In this document: one piece after another, positions 10,548 to 21,178 of the stretch
Numbering within the stretch: position 1 is the stretch's first letter
Layout: every line of letters begins with the position of its first letter
From: Pseudomonadota bacterium
GTDB taxonomy: Bacteria; Pseudomonadota; Gammaproteobacteria; Pseudomonadales; Pseudohongiellaceae
Reading direction: 5' to 3'
Assembly: GCA_027621405.1 (NCBI GenBank)
Contig: JAQCBT010000008.1
Coordinates: 1 to 64,000 of the forward strand
Length of the DNA: 64,000 nt
The notes under the pieces: model-generated
Told to the model about the DNA's origin: nothing
Databases searched by the model: none
Seen by the model: the letters and a program-made list of their open reading frames with translations, nothing else
Position numbers and translations under genes: made by a program

Positions 10548-11465
10548 ATGAAGATTTCCAGCTCGCTGATCGCCGCCATCCTGCTGGCCGCAGGACTGGC
10601 CTATCAGCTCAACGAGAATCGAGTACTCGAGGCAGGGCTGCAGGAGGAGCAGCGCAAGGTGGCAGCCCTGCGTGAGGAACTACAATCCATGGAAAACAAC
10701 CTGGATTCCATGCGCGCACAACTGATGAACCTGGCCAACTCATTGCAGGAAGCCCGGGAACAACTCAATGGCGATGTGCCTCTGGCAACCCGCAATGATT
10801 TCGGCGCCCGCCTGCATGGAAAACAGCCACCGGGGCCCAGCAGCACCGGCGTCAGGCCGCCGAGCGCCAGTCAGGATATTGGCACCCAGATGGCCCGCAT
10901 GCAGGCCGATGTCCGCTACGGTGAGTTTGTTGAAAGCCTGCCAGCCAGCGCCAGCGAGAAAAACGCCATAGCCGAAGTAATCGCAGGGGTGTTCGTGGAA
11001 CGTATCCAGATAAGCCAGGCACGTGCTAGCGGTAGCGCCGGAGCAGCAGATCTTGAAAGAGTTGGCTCCGCCAGCTACCTGCGGGAAAACCTGCAGGAAG
11101 TACTCAACGCCGAACAACTGGCCGCCTACGATGCCTATGAAGCCGGATTCCAGCAGCTGCAGTTACGCAACAGCTTCGCTCTGGACATTTCCCGCTATGC
11201 CCCTGCCCTGACTGAGGCCAGCCGGGAGCTGGTACTGGAAGCGCTGATGACCCATTTGGGCACTGATCTCAGGGCCAACATGAACACCAATGCCAACGCG
11301 GTAACGGAAACCCGCAGGCAGTTAATGGCGCTGGACCAGGCGCGCAACGACATCCTGGCGCAGCTGAATGAGGCGCAGGGCTTCGAGGCGGAAAAATTAC
11401 TAACCAGAATCCGGTCTGCTATGGTGCAGAGTCAGTCCATGAACGAAGGGCTTGATAATCAATAG
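10548..11465 (+). CDS. Hypothetical membrane-anchored coiled-coil protein
   Basis: N-terminal hydrophobic helix followed by long E/Q/R-rich helix; start taken at MKISSSL. Confidence 0.65.
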   Translation: MKISSSLIAAILLAAGLAYQLNENRVLEAGLQEEQRKVAALREELQSMENNLDSMRAQLMNLANSLQEAREQLNGDVPLATRNDFGARLHGKQPPGPSSTGVRPPSASQDIGTQMARMQADVRYGEFVESLPASASEKNAIAEVIAGVFVERIQISQARASGSAGAADLERVGSASYLRENLQEVLNAEQLAAYDAYEAGFQQLQLRNSFALDISRYAPALTEASRELVLEALMTHLGTDLRANMNTNANAVTETRRQLMALDQARNDILAQLNEAQGFEAEKLLTRIRSAMVQSQSMNEGLDNQ

Positions 11466-11637
11466 CGGCCCCAACGTGAACCAGTGAGACTCAGGTTCGG
11501 CGACGGCCTGGCTATCTGGATATATTCCGGATTGCGGGGCTTTCCCGGCAGACGCGCGATCGGGCTAAGATTCAACGATCTTGAAAATGCATGATTCTGC
11601 CTTCATGCAGTAATACTGAACATAATCAGGAGCACAC

Positions 11638-14607
11638 ATGAAAACCTTCCTTCAGGCCTGGCGATTCACCACCCTGGCGCTGGCATCTGTCATCGTTCTG
11701 GCCGCATGCAGCGAGCAGAGCTCCACGCCAACTGTCTCCGAGACTGCGGTAGCCGCAGCGGACAGCAACCCGGGCTACCGTCGCATCAATGGTGACAATC
11801 CCGAAGATCCGATGGATGTCGCCATCTTCGAATTGGACAACGGCCTGCAGGTATTCCTGACCGAGAATCATGAAGAACCCACGTTCTACGCCGAAATTGC
11901 GGTGCGTGCTGGCAGCAAGCACGATCCGGCCGATGGCACCGGCCTCGCCCACTACCTCGAACACCTGCTGTTCAAAGGCAACCAGAATCTGGGCACACTC
12001 AATTACGAGGCGGAGAAGCCACACCTGGATCGTATCGTCGAACTCTATGAGGAACACTTCTCGGAAACCGACCCTGCACGACGCGCAGAAATCTATGCCG
12101 AAATCAACCGCGAGGCACAACTGGCGGCCGAGTATGCCGTGCCTAATGAAATCGACAAGCTGTATAACGGCATGGGTGGCAGCGGCCTCAATGCCCACAC
12201 CTGGTACGAGGAAACCGTCTACAAGGTTGGCCTGCCTTCCAATCGACTGCAGCAATGGGCCGAGATTGAATCCGACCGCTTCATCGATCCGGTCTTCCGA
12301 CTCTTTCATACCGAACTGGAAACAGTCTATGAAGAGAAGAACCGCACCCTGGACAATGGTGCCCGCATCATCGGCACCGCCATCGATGAACTGTTATACA
12401 AAGTTCACCCCTATGGCCAGCAGCCAACCATCGGCACCGTTGAACATCTGAAGAATCCATCGCTGGTCTATATCCAGAACTACTTCGACACATATTACGT
12501 GCCCAACAATATGGGCATCTTCATCAGTGGCGATATCGACATCGAGGAAACTATCGCCCTGATTGCCGAGAAATTCGGACACTGGGAGCCCAGGCCGGTA
12601 CCGGAAGTAGGCCCCTGGGATGAACCAGCCCTCAGCGGCGCCGAACGTCGCACCGTGCAATACCCTGGCCAGGAGCAGGTGCAACTGGCTTTCCGCACCG
12701 CTCCCAATGGTCATCCCGACAAGGAAGCCCTGATCCTGCTGGATATGATCCTGGACAATCGTACCGCCGGCCTGATCAATCTCAACCTGAACCAGCAACA
12801 GCTGGTTGCCGAAGCCGGTTCATCCCCGCTGTTTCTGAACGATTATGGCTCGCAGAGCCTGTATGGCTCCCCCAAACAGGACCAGTCTCTCGAAGAAGTC
12901 GAACAGTTACTGCTGGACCAGATCGAACTGATCAAGAACGGTGAATTTGAAGACTGGATTATCCCTGCCATCATCAATGACTTCCTGAAGAACCAGAAAG
13001 CCAGCCTGGAATTCAACACGGCGCGGGTCACCATGATGCGCCAGTCATTCATCGAAGGCACCGGTTGGGATTACCATATCGGCGAGATAGGCCGCATGGA
13101 ACAGCTCACCAAGCAGGATGTGGTGAACGTCGCCAACAAGTATTTCGGTGACAACTATGTGGCAGTGTACCGGGTAGATGCCCAGCATGAAGTACCCGTG
13201 GTGGAGAAGCCACAGATCGATCCGGTCACCATCGACCCTACCCGGCAGTCCCAGTTTGCCGCCCGCATCCTGGCCATGGAAGTGGACGAGATCGAACCAT
13301 CTTTCGTGGAAGCTGATCGCGACTACCGGGTCATCGAGTTTGCGCCCGGGGTTGAACTCTACTACGCGCCCAACCCGCTCAATGACCTGTTCACCTTCTC
13401 CATCGGCGTGGAGGTCGGCACAGAGGAAAATGAGAAGCTGGGTATGGCCGCGTCCTTGCTGGATGTAGCCGGCACCGACACCCTGAGCAACGAAGAACTG
13501 CAGAAAGAATGGTATCGCATGGGTAGCGAATTCCGCTTCGGCAGCGGTGAGAATTCGTCCGCGTTCTCCGTCTCCGGTCTGGATGACCAATTTGAAAACT
13601 CGGTCGCGCTAATGATGTCACTGATCAATTCTCCAAGCAGCGACAGCGAAACCCTCGAACAACTCAAGGGCATCATTCTGAAAACTCGCGAGGATCGCAA
13701 GAGTTCGCCACCGGCGATTGCCCAGGCCCTGTACCTGTACAACCGTTATGGCGATGAGTCACCCTTGCTGGAGGCCATGACCACCGAGGAGATCGTCGAT
13801 ACTGAAATTGACGAACTGCTGGGACTGCCTGCGGAACTACTAAACTACAAGCACACCCTGGCCTATACCGGTTCCATGCCCCTGGAACAATTGGTTGAAG
13901 TGTTGCGACGTCATCACCCCGTTGGCGAACTGGCGGACACGCCAGAGTATCGATTCCGTCGCGCTCGCCAGGTGGAAGACACCGAAATCATGGTTGTGGA
14001 TCAGCAGACTGCACAGGCCCAGGTAAGAATCGAATTTGCCGATGGCGTGTTTGATCCTGACGACAGCATCATGGCGTCCCTGTATACGAATTACTTCGGC
14101 AGCGGCATGTCCAGCGTCGTGTTCCAGGAATTGCGCGAGGCAAGAGCCCTGGCCTACTCTGCCTCTGCACGCTATCTGCCGGGCGATCGCCTCGATGCGG
14201 AAAACCTGATGCTGGGCGTAATCGGCACCCAGACCGACAAGACTGTCGATGCCCTGGCTGCGTTTATCGATCTGATCGATAATATGCCGCAGTCATCGGA
14301 ACGCTTCGACGAATCGGTTAATTCCCTGGTCAATCGCTACCGCACCTCCAAGCTGAACTTCCGTGAAGTCATCGGCGCTGTGCGCAGCTGGGAGCGACAG
14401 GGTTACGAGGGCGATCCCCGTCGTGAACGTTTCCAGGAACTACAACGGGCCAGCCTCGATGACATGGTCCAGTTCCAGCAGGAGCATGTGGAGGATCGCG
14501 CGAAGATTATTTCCGTGGTCGGCGACCTGTCCATCATCGACACCGAGGAACTGGCGCAATTTGGCACAGTTCAGGAAGTTCAGGTCGAAGACCTTTTTGT
14601 AGATTAA
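11638..14607 (+). CDS. M16 (pitrilysin-family) zinc metallopeptidase, lipoprotein
   Basis: Inverted zinc motif HYLEH within GTGLAHYLEHLLFKG; LASVIVLAAC lipobox; two M16-type halves. Confidence 0.93.
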   Translation: MKTFLQAWRFTTLALASVIVLAACSEQSSTPTVSETAVAAADSNPGYRRINGDNPEDPMDVAIFELDNGLQVFLTENHEEPTFYAEIAVRAGSKHDPADGTGLAHYLEHLLFKGNQNLGTLNYEAEKPHLDRIVELYEEHFSETDPARRAEIYAEINREAQLAAEYAVPNEIDKLYNGMGGSGLNAHTWYEETVYKVGLPSNRLQQWAEIESDRFIDPVFRLFHTELETVYEEKNRTLDNGARIIGTAIDELLYKVHPYGQQPTIGTVEHLKNPSLVYIQNYFDTYYVPNNMGIFISGDIDIEETIALIAEKFGHWEPRPVPEVGPWDEPALSGAERRTVQYPGQEQVQLAFRTAPNGHPDKEALILLDMILDNRTAGLINLNLNQQQLVAEAGSSPLFLNDYGSQSLYGSPKQDQSLEEVEQLLLDQIELIKNGEFEDWIIPAIINDFLKNQKASLEFNTARVTMMRQSFIEGTGWDYHIGEIGRMEQLTKQDVVNVANKYFGDNYVAVYRVDAQHEVPVVEKPQIDPVTIDPTRQSQFAARILAMEVDEIEPSFVEADRDYRVIEFAPGVELYYAPNPLNDLFTFSIGVEVGTEENEKLGMAASLLDVAGTDTLSNEELQKEWYRMGSEFRFGSGENSSAFSVSGLDDQFENSVALMMSLINSPSSDSETLEQLKGIILKTREDRKSSPPAIAQALYLYNRYGDESPLLEAMTTEEIVDTEIDELLGLPAELLNYKHTLAYTGSMPLEQLVEVLRRHHPVGELADTPEYRFRRARQVEDTEIMVVDQQTAQAQVRIEFADGVFDPDDSIMASLYTNYFGSGMSSVVFQELREARALAYSASARYLPGDRLDAENLMLGVIGTQTDKTVDALAAFIDLIDNMPQSSERFDESVNSLVNRYRTSKLNFREVIGAVRSWERQGYEGDPRRERFQELQRASLDDMVQFQQEHVEDRAKIISVVGDLSIIDTEELAQFGTVQEVQVEDLFVD

Positions 14608-14616
14608 TTAGTGAAA

Positions 14617-14642
14617 CGCGGGTGCCAGTCATGGCACCCGCG
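14617..14642. repeat. Strong 11-bp perfect hairpin between M16 gene and ABC operon
   Basis: cgcgggtgcca-gtca-tggcacccgcg; no T tract, so not a standard intrinsic terminator. Confidence 0.7.
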
Positions 14643-14665
14643 ACTGTTTCCTGTACGAGACCTGC

Positions 14666-15574
14666 ATGGCTCCCTCCGCCCCCGCCATTTCCATTTCCGG
14701 ATTGCACAAGGCCTATGGCGCCCATTCGGTCCTCAATGACCTCGATTTACGAGTAGAGCGCGGATCGATTCAAGGCCTGGTGGGCCTCAACGGCTCCGGC
14801 AAGACCACCACCCTCGAATGCATACTGGGCCTGCGCAAATTTGACCGCGGCGATGTGCGAGTACTCGAATTGAGTCCGGCTAATCTGTATGCCGCCAGGG
14901 GGCGCATTGTTGCAATTTTTGATACCCCCAGCCTGAATCCGAACCTCACCGTTAGACAGTGCCTGCAACAGGCGGCCTTGCTTCTCGACAGACCTGCCCG
15001 TGATTTTTCCGACGTGGAAGCACTGCTGGGAATACAGAAATACGCCGGCTTCAGGATCAAACAACTATCACTGGGTAACAAACGCCGGGCCTCCATCGCC
15101 CAGGCCCTGTTGGCCGACCCTGAACTGATTCTGCTGGACGAACCGTTCAACGGACTGGACGCAGGTGGCGTGGATGACATCCTGCAACTCATCAGGACGC
15201 TCAATGCCGAGAGCGGCACTACCTTCATGCTCTCCAGCCACCAGTTGCCCTACCTCGAGAAGATCTGCAGCCATATCGCGATTCTGCATGGTGGTAACAT
15301 CGCCGCCAATGGTGCCATCGATGAACTGTTAGGTAACAAGCAAGTTATCAGGCTCCTGTCTCCCGATGTGGAGGCAGCGAGGACCAGGCTAGCCACCATG
15401 GACGGGGTCAAAGTCCTCGCCGAGGAGGATGGTTACCTGAGCCTGGAGTGCGAGTCTATGGATTCGGCTGAACTCAATGCCCAGCTGGTCGGGCATAATA
15501 TCGCCGTCGCCGAACTGATTCGGGAGAAGGCCAGTCTTGAAACCCTGTTCCGCAAGATCACGGGGGCGAGTTGA
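14666..15574 (+). CDS. ABC-2 type transporter ATP-binding protein
   Basis: GLVGLNGSGKTTTLE, LSLGNKRRASIAQALLADPELILLDEPFNGLD. Confidence 0.92.
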   Translation: MAPSAPAISISGLHKAYGAHSVLNDLDLRVERGSIQGLVGLNGSGKTTTLECILGLRKFDRGDVRVLELSPANLYAARGRIVAIFDTPSLNPNLTVRQCLQQAALLLDRPARDFSDVEALLGIQKYAGFRIKQLSLGNKRRASIAQALLADPELILLDEPFNGLDAGGVDDILQLIRTLNAESGTTFMLSSHQLPYLEKICSHIAILHGGNIAANGAIDELLGNKQVIRLLSPDVEAARTRLATMDGVKVLAEEDGYLSLECESMDSAELNAQLVGHNIAVAELIREKASLETLFRKITGAS

Positions 15575-15576
15575 GC

Positions 15577-16434
15577 ATGCACGGATTCCTCGCCGCCTTG
15601 CGCTCGGAACTCTTCGTGGCCCGTCACACACTGGGCGCGCGACTGGTTGTGCTGCTGCCGATCACCCTGGTGCTGCTCCAGTACCTGTTCACCAGACTGG
15701 GTGAGGCAGGTGAGGCTGCCCGCGACAATCTGCTCGGAAGCAACAGCTTCGATGAGCAGTTAGCCAGCAATGCCTGGGGCTATTTCGTGGATGGCCTCAC
15801 AACTGGCTTGACCGTATTGGGACTCTTGTTGGTGGCGCAGGCGGCCTATAGCTTCAGCGCCGATCGTGATACAGGCGCCATTCGCCACCTGGTCATCAGG
15901 AGCAGCAGCCGTCCGGCTATCGTGCTGGCCAAGCTGGCTTACCTGCACCTGTTGGCACTGTGTTCCATCGTACTGTTACTCATAGGCAGCTACCTGCTCA
16001 GCGCACAGTTCTGGGAATTCGGCGCCGTGATCGAAGATGGCTTCGAGCTCATCGGCGAAGCAGAAATTCGTGAAGAGATCAGTCTCGGGCTGCGCCTGGC
16101 CCTGGCTCCCCTGCCGGCGGCCATCGCCTTTGGACTGCTGGTATCCGTGGCCGCCAATACCTCCACCCAGGCAGTGGTATCGGCGCTGGGACTCACCCTC
16201 GCACTGGACATCCTGAAGGGCATGCTGGGTAACGTGGCTAATTACCTGTACGTGAGCTACCAGCCGTCCCTGATCGATCAATCTTACCTGCAGGAAGTGA
16301 GTCGACTGGTGCGCGGTTACTCCGACGTGCTAATTGATGACCGGCTGCTGCAGTTGAACACCTGGGTTCCCATTCCGGCCCTGGTCTTGTTTATTGTCGC
16401 GAGTCTGGTCATAGTAAATCGACGTAGTCTGTAG
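15577..16434 (+). CDS. ABC-2 type transporter permease
   Basis: About six TM segments; AYSFSADRDTGAIRHLVIRSSSRPAIVLAKL; ATG 15577 (TTG 15571 alternative) abuts the ATPase stop. Confidence 0.85.
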   Translation: MHGFLAALRSELFVARHTLGARLVVLLPITLVLLQYLFTRLGEAGEAARDNLLGSNSFDEQLASNAWGYFVDGLTTGLTVLGLLLVAQAAYSFSADRDTGAIRHLVIRSSSRPAIVLAKLAYLHLLALCSIVLLLIGSYLLSAQFWEFGAVIEDGFELIGEAEIREEISLGLRLALAPLPAAIAFGLLVSVAANTSTQAVVSALGLTLALDILKGMLGNVANYLYVSYQPSLIDQSYLQEVSRLVRGYSDVLIDDRLLQLNTWVPIPALVLFIVASLVIVNRRSL

Positions 16435-16470
16435 ACTCCCGATTAGTGAATCACATCAACACGAGCAGTC

Positions 16471-17445
16471 ATGTTTGAAGCAAGCGGCAAAATCCTGAAG
16501 CTGATCCCTGTGCTCATTCTGCTACAGGCCTGCGTGAGCTACGAACCGGCGGTGCTCACGCCCGCGGTCACCCTCTCCGCGGAGTCAGTAAACCTGGTAG
16601 ATAGTGGGACCCGGGACGCCGGCATCAGCTTTGGGCTTGAAGTTGCCAGCAATGAATCCGATTCCTTGTTCAATGTGGAAGTATTGCCAGGGGTGCGGGT
16701 TCGCGAGGTAATCACTAATGGCCCGGCGGCGGCGGCCGGCATCGCAGCCGGCGATGTCATTCTCGAGGTGAATGGTACGCCAACCAATAATCCCGACGCC
16801 TTCCTCAGCCTGCAACAATATTCGGACACTACGACCCAACGCTTCCTGGTACAAAGGAACACCACGGTATTCGAAGCCAGCGTGACACCGCGCTTGTTAA
16901 ACAGCGCTCCACCACCGATAGAACTGTACCGCATCGACCCCCTGGCGACCCGGGCTGGTTATCGATCACAGCTGGTGTCACTCGAGGGCGAGGGCAACCT
17001 GGTGGCTGCCCGAATCGAAGCCCTGTTCGCGAATAGCCCCCTGCCCAACGCCGGCCTGTCGGAGGGAGACCTGATCCTCGCCCTGAATGGTCGCTACCTG
17101 AACTCGGCCCAGGATCTGGTAACTCGCCTGAACACTGACCATGAACTGGGTAGTGAGGTGGTGCTTACCCGCTATAGGGATGAACGCATCGAAGATGTCC
17201 GTGTCAACTTATGGGATCCGGGACGTCGCATCAGTCGGTTCAGCCTGGGACCGTTATTTCGTTTCGAATCCAGCCTGAGCCCGGAAAGCCGCAGTGTTAC
17301 CCTGCTCGATCTCTGGCTGTTTTCGCTCTACAGCTATTCGCAGCTTGAAGGGGAACGTTCCCACAGCATCCTCGGTCTGATCAATGTAAGCAGTGACTAT
17401 GGAGAACTCGTGGAAGAAAGTAGCCAGGCGCCACAACCCCAATGA
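16471..17445 (+). CDS. Lipoprotein with two PDZ domains
   Basis: Lipobox ILLQAC; PDZ-like VREVITNGPAAAAGIAAGDVILEVNGTP and ARIEALFANSPLPNAGLSEGDLILALNGRYL. Confidence 0.8.
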   Translation: MFEASGKILKLIPVLILLQACVSYEPAVLTPAVTLSAESVNLVDSGTRDAGISFGLEVASNESDSLFNVEVLPGVRVREVITNGPAAAAGIAAGDVILEVNGTPTNNPDAFLSLQQYSDTTTQRFLVQRNTTVFEASVTPRLLNSAPPPIELYRIDPLATRAGYRSQLVSLEGEGNLVAARIEALFANSPLPNAGLSEGDLILALNGRYLNSAQDLVTRLNTDHELGSEVVLTRYRDERIEDVRVNLWDPGRRISRFSLGPLFRFESSLSPESRSVTLLDLWLFSLYSYSQLEGERSHSILGLINVSSDYGELVEESSQAPQPQ

Positions 17446-19004
17446 CAACAGCCATCAAACAGATACAGGCTCATCTGCTACTGGCTTGCTTGAGCATGAC
17501 AGCCAGTGTCGCCGCATTCGGCCAGGGCAACTACGCCAGCTTCGAACTACGTCGGGAGGAAAACTGGGATCCAGTCGTGCTGGAAGACATGAATGGCGAT
17601 GGCCGCAAGGACATAATCAGTTCCGCCTACGATGTGGCTCTGGGTCGCGAGCTGCATATCTATCATCAGCAGGTCGATGGCAGTTTTTCTTCCAATCCGC
17701 AGCGCATTGAGGTCAAGACCGAGATCATTGCCATCGGGTTTGCCGACCTGCGTCCGACCCCGGGAACAGAACTCATCCTGTTTGCCAACAATGGCGTGTT
17801 TAGCCTGTCATCAGGTATCGAGGGCTATGCAGGCAACCTGAAACTGCTGGCACAATGGCAACTCATCGCCGCCATACCCGACCTCGAGCGGGTGCAATTC
17901 ACCAATATCCCCACTGACATTAACAAGGATGGCCATATCGACCTGCTGCTGGCCGGCGATGACCGCTACGGCCTGTTTCTCGGGCAAGGCAACGAAGAAT
18001 TTATGCTGGCAGCCGAGATTCGCACCCTCAATGAATCCATCACCCCGCTCGAACGTGCCCGCAACAACTCCGACCTCGATGCCAACCTGGGCATCAATGC
18101 GCAGCGCGGTGTGGTCATCGAACTGAACCTGGAGGCACCGGGGCCTTTTCAGGGATTCGTGGAAGAATGGAATCAGGAAGACAGCACGACCAGATCCTTG
18201 CTGCGTTCTGAACAATGGATGCCGACTGCCGTGCTGGCGGCGATGAATGATGATGACCTTCCGGACCTGGTGTATCTCAACGCCGGAGACGAAGGCCTGG
18301 GTCGAGTGAATATTCATTACCAGGGACGGGATTCTCTATTTGCAGAGTCTGCCGACTGGAGTGCTGATCTGGACTCCCGCGGTCAACTGGAGTTGGTGGA
18401 TCTGAACGCTGATGGATTGGACGATATCCTGCAGCAGAGCGGCGATGGCAGCGACTGGACCGTACGCCTCTACCTGAACAGTGGCGAAGGTTTCGATTTC
18501 CAGAATCCCAATCAGCTCATGCGTTTTTCTGGTTATGACCTGCGGTTGGACGTGCTGACCGACAACGCTGGATTACCCCTGTTGAGCGCCAGCTACTACA
18601 CCATTCCAGTGGTAGACGCGATCCGCAATGCCAGCATCAATCGGGTCCAGTTACTCTTCGGCAGCGCTCAGCGTGAACCGGGGCAGGTTTACAACCGTCG
18701 ACCCGATTCCCGACTCGAGGAAAGCTTTTCCGCTGACAACGTGCGCGGCCTGTCGGAGCAGATGTCCCTGCGCTACGACGTAGACGGCGACGGCGTCCGG
18801 GACGCACTCTATGTCACGACAAATGGCACCCTCGCCGCCAAACGCATCTCGGATGACCTGCAGATTGCGAGCGAACCATTCTGGGAATATGTTTCACCTC
18901 GTACCGTATTCGAATTCGAAGTCATGGCTCTCAATGAAGACCAGGCACCGGATTTGATGTTGAGGCATGGCACCAGCACAACTTTTCTGGTGGCCCTGCC
19001 ATGA
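17442..19004 (+). CDS. Secreted FG-GAP/VCBS-repeat protein
   Basis: Signal peptide; repeated Ca-binding-like DMNGDGRKDI, DINKDGHIDLLL, DLNADGLDDIL, YDVDGDGVRDALYV; ATGA overlap with upstream gene. Confidence 0.85.
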   Translation: MTTAIKQIQAHLLLACLSMTASVAAFGQGNYASFELRREENWDPVVLEDMNGDGRKDIISSAYDVALGRELHIYHQQVDGSFSSNPQRIEVKTEIIAIGFADLRPTPGTELILFANNGVFSLSSGIEGYAGNLKLLAQWQLIAAIPDLERVQFTNIPTDINKDGHIDLLLAGDDRYGLFLGQGNEEFMLAAEIRTLNESITPLERARNNSDLDANLGINAQRGVVIELNLEAPGPFQGFVEEWNQEDSTTRSLLRSEQWMPTAVLAAMNDDDLPDLVYLNAGDEGLGRVNIHYQGRDSLFAESADWSADLDSRGQLELVDLNADGLDDILQQSGDGSDWTVRLYLNSGEGFDFQNPNQLMRFSGYDLRLDVLTDNAGLPLLSASYYTIPVVDAIRNASINRVQLLFGSAQREPGQVYNRRPDSRLEESFSADNVRGLSEQMSLRYDVDGDGVRDALYVTTNGTLAAKRISDDLQIASEPFWEYVSPRTVFEFEVMALNEDQAPDLMLRHGTSTTFLVALP

Positions 19005-20644
19005 ACAGAATTCTGTCGCTACTCGTGGCCTGCGCACTCTCGCCCGTCGCCCTCGCCGACCTGGATTATCGACAGCAAGCGTTCCTGCTTCCGGGTAATG
19101 CCGAACAACTGGTGGCGGCAGACATTAATGGTGATGGACTGAAAGAACTGATCACAGTGGTCGACCAGAGCCTGCGCATTTATGTGCAGGATGCCAGCGG
19201 TTTTGATTTCGAGTCGAGGTTCACCACCCTCGAATTTACCGAAGATGCTATCGGCTGGGATGTAGCCTATGGACACGCCAGCGACAACAGCGCCGCTATC
19301 GTTACCCTGCACAATGGAGCCGAGGCCAGGGCATGGACTGTGTTGGACAGTGGGGAACTGCAGGAACGGGTCATCGCCAGCAAATTGCCGGGCTTCATCA
19401 GCAAGGGCGTCAATCGCCTGCATTTCTCCCGTGACATCAACGCCGACAACCATGCTGACCTGGTGATACCCGGCGCAGGCGTCATCAATATTCTTATTAA
19501 CAACGGCGCCGGCACCTTCCAGGCGCCGCTGACGATTAGCTCCAACATGCGTCTGCGCACGCAACTGGACATCAACCGCTTCAACCGTTCCTCAGGTCAG
19601 GCGGTGCGCATTCCCGTGCTCGAATTGCGTGACCTCAATGGGGATGGAGCCGACGACCTGGTATCTCGCACCGAGGAAGTGTTGGCTGTCTTCCTGGCCG
19701 ACCCCGGTGGCAATAATTACTTCCCCAATGCGCCCAGCTATGCGCTGGACATTCTGGCCATAGAGAAACAATTGGGTGAGTTCGATATAGACAACCTGGA
19801 TTTCAGTAATCTTACTGGCATACTCGCCCTCACCCACGAAGAGATTCTCGAAGACGTCAACAATGACGGCATCGAGGACCTGCTGCTGCGGGAAGCCGGC
19901 AAGGTTTCCCTGTTTCACGGCTTGCCCGAGGGCATGGATCTCTCGCAACCGCAGCAAGTACTCCGCTCGGGGGGCAATGTATTGAGCACCTTCCTCTATG
20001 ACGAGAATGAGGATGGCTTGAAAGACCTGTGGTTGTGGAGAGTGGAACCTATTTCGGTCGGGGACATCTTCGTCTGGCTGGCCTTGTCGGGCAGTGTCGC
20101 GGTGGAGGCCTTCATTTATCCAAACGATGGGGAACGGTTTGCCCGTAGGCCCAGTCGCAAGGTGAGTGTCAACCTGCGCTTCCCCTCGGTCTTGCGCCTG
20201 GCCAATGCCTACCAGGACCTGTCCAGCCAGGCACGGGAACTGGAAAACTCTCCACCACAACCTACCCTGGCCGCCCACCTCAACGGCGAGCTGGATCGAC
20301 AGGAACTGTTGCTGATGGTGAATGACCAGGTGCAGGTCTTTCTGGATCGCATCGAGCCCGAAAGCGAGGAAGCCGAATTTCTCGGCGGTCTTGGCTACAA
20401 CCGACAGCGCGATGAATACACAATCGATATTGGTGACATCATCAACGATGTTGGCCGGGCCGATGCTGACAGACTGCAAGCCATTAATGGTCGGGCACCT
20501 GACACTAGCTTGGACCTCGGCGAAGCAAGTGTCCTGGGTGACCTGGTGTCCGCCAGGCTTAATGACGATGAGCTCGATGACGTCTTCATCTTTACCGGGC
20601 ACGACCCTAGCCAGATCAGGGGTTTGTTGTTACTCTCGAACTGA
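19001..20644 (+). CDS. Secreted FG-GAP/VCBS-repeat protein
   Basis: Signal peptide; DINGDGLKELI, DINADNHADLVI, DLNGDGADDLVS, DVNNDGIEDLLL, DENEDGLKDLWLW; ATGA overlap with upstream gene. Confidence 0.85.
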   Translation: MNRILSLLVACALSPVALADLDYRQQAFLLPGNAEQLVAADINGDGLKELITVVDQSLRIYVQDASGFDFESRFTTLEFTEDAIGWDVAYGHASDNSAAIVTLHNGAEARAWTVLDSGELQERVIASKLPGFISKGVNRLHFSRDINADNHADLVIPGAGVINILINNGAGTFQAPLTISSNMRLRTQLDINRFNRSSGQAVRIPVLELRDLNGDGADDLVSRTEEVLAVFLADPGGNNYFPNAPSYALDILAIEKQLGEFDIDNLDFSNLTGILALTHEEILEDVNNDGIEDLLLREAGKVSLFHGLPEGMDLSQPQQVLRSGGNVLSTFLYDENEDGLKDLWLWRVEPISVGDIFVWLALSGSVAVEAFIYPNDGERFARRPSRKVSVNLRFPSVLRLANAYQDLSSQARELENSPPQPTLAAHLNGELDRQELLLMVNDQVQVFLDRIEPESEEAEFLGGLGYNRQRDEYTIDIGDIINDVGRADADRLQAINGRAPDTSLDLGEASVLGDLVSARLNDDELDDVFIFTGHDPSQIRGLLLLSN

Positions 20645-20800
20645 CCTTCCTCCAGATTGATCGCGGTCGGCGAAACCCGGTGCACGGCGTAGACTCGACT
20701 GGCGTCACTTCAGACTCACAGGCAGGACTCTGTTCTGATAGATGCCTGTTAATGCCTGATCAGGAAGAATATCCACAGTGGAGAACCAAAGAGAGCTAGC

Positions 20801-21055
20801 ATGAGAAAAGCAGTCTGGATCAGCTTTGGTATTGCCCTGGTTCTGGTCAATGCCATCGCAGAGATCGGCAACTACTACACCGGTATCGAAATACACATGT
20901 TCCTGCGGATCGCCATCATCTTTGGTGTCACCATGGGCACCTTCGTGTTTACCGGGTCCTTCGCCCTGATCAATGCCATGGATAGCGAGAAGCCTCTTGC
21001 TGGCACGGTCCGCAACACCCTGGGCGCGGATCGCAAGAAAGACCCGGAACCCTGA
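20801..21055 (+). CDS. Small hypothetical membrane protein
   Basis: 84 aa, two hydrophobic segments. Confidence 0.6.
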   Translation: MRKAVWISFGIALVLVNAIAEIGNYYTGIEIHMFLRIAIIFGVTMGTFVFTGSFALINAMDSEKPLAGTVRNTLGADRKKDPEP

Positions 21056-21178
21056 GCCCAATTGAGGTTTAAAAGAATTTGTGATTTCATCCTGAGCTGT
21101 TGTCAGTACCAGATGCGCCTTTGCCAAGCACATTGAACGAACCACGAACCCAATAACAATAATGCGGTTGCCCCTGTA

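Noticed and set aside
19592-20602. 336-aa minus-strand ORF antisense to the second FG-GAP gene
   Set aside because: Mirror-frame ORF with no family resemblance; the plus-strand gene has a signal peptide and clear repeats.
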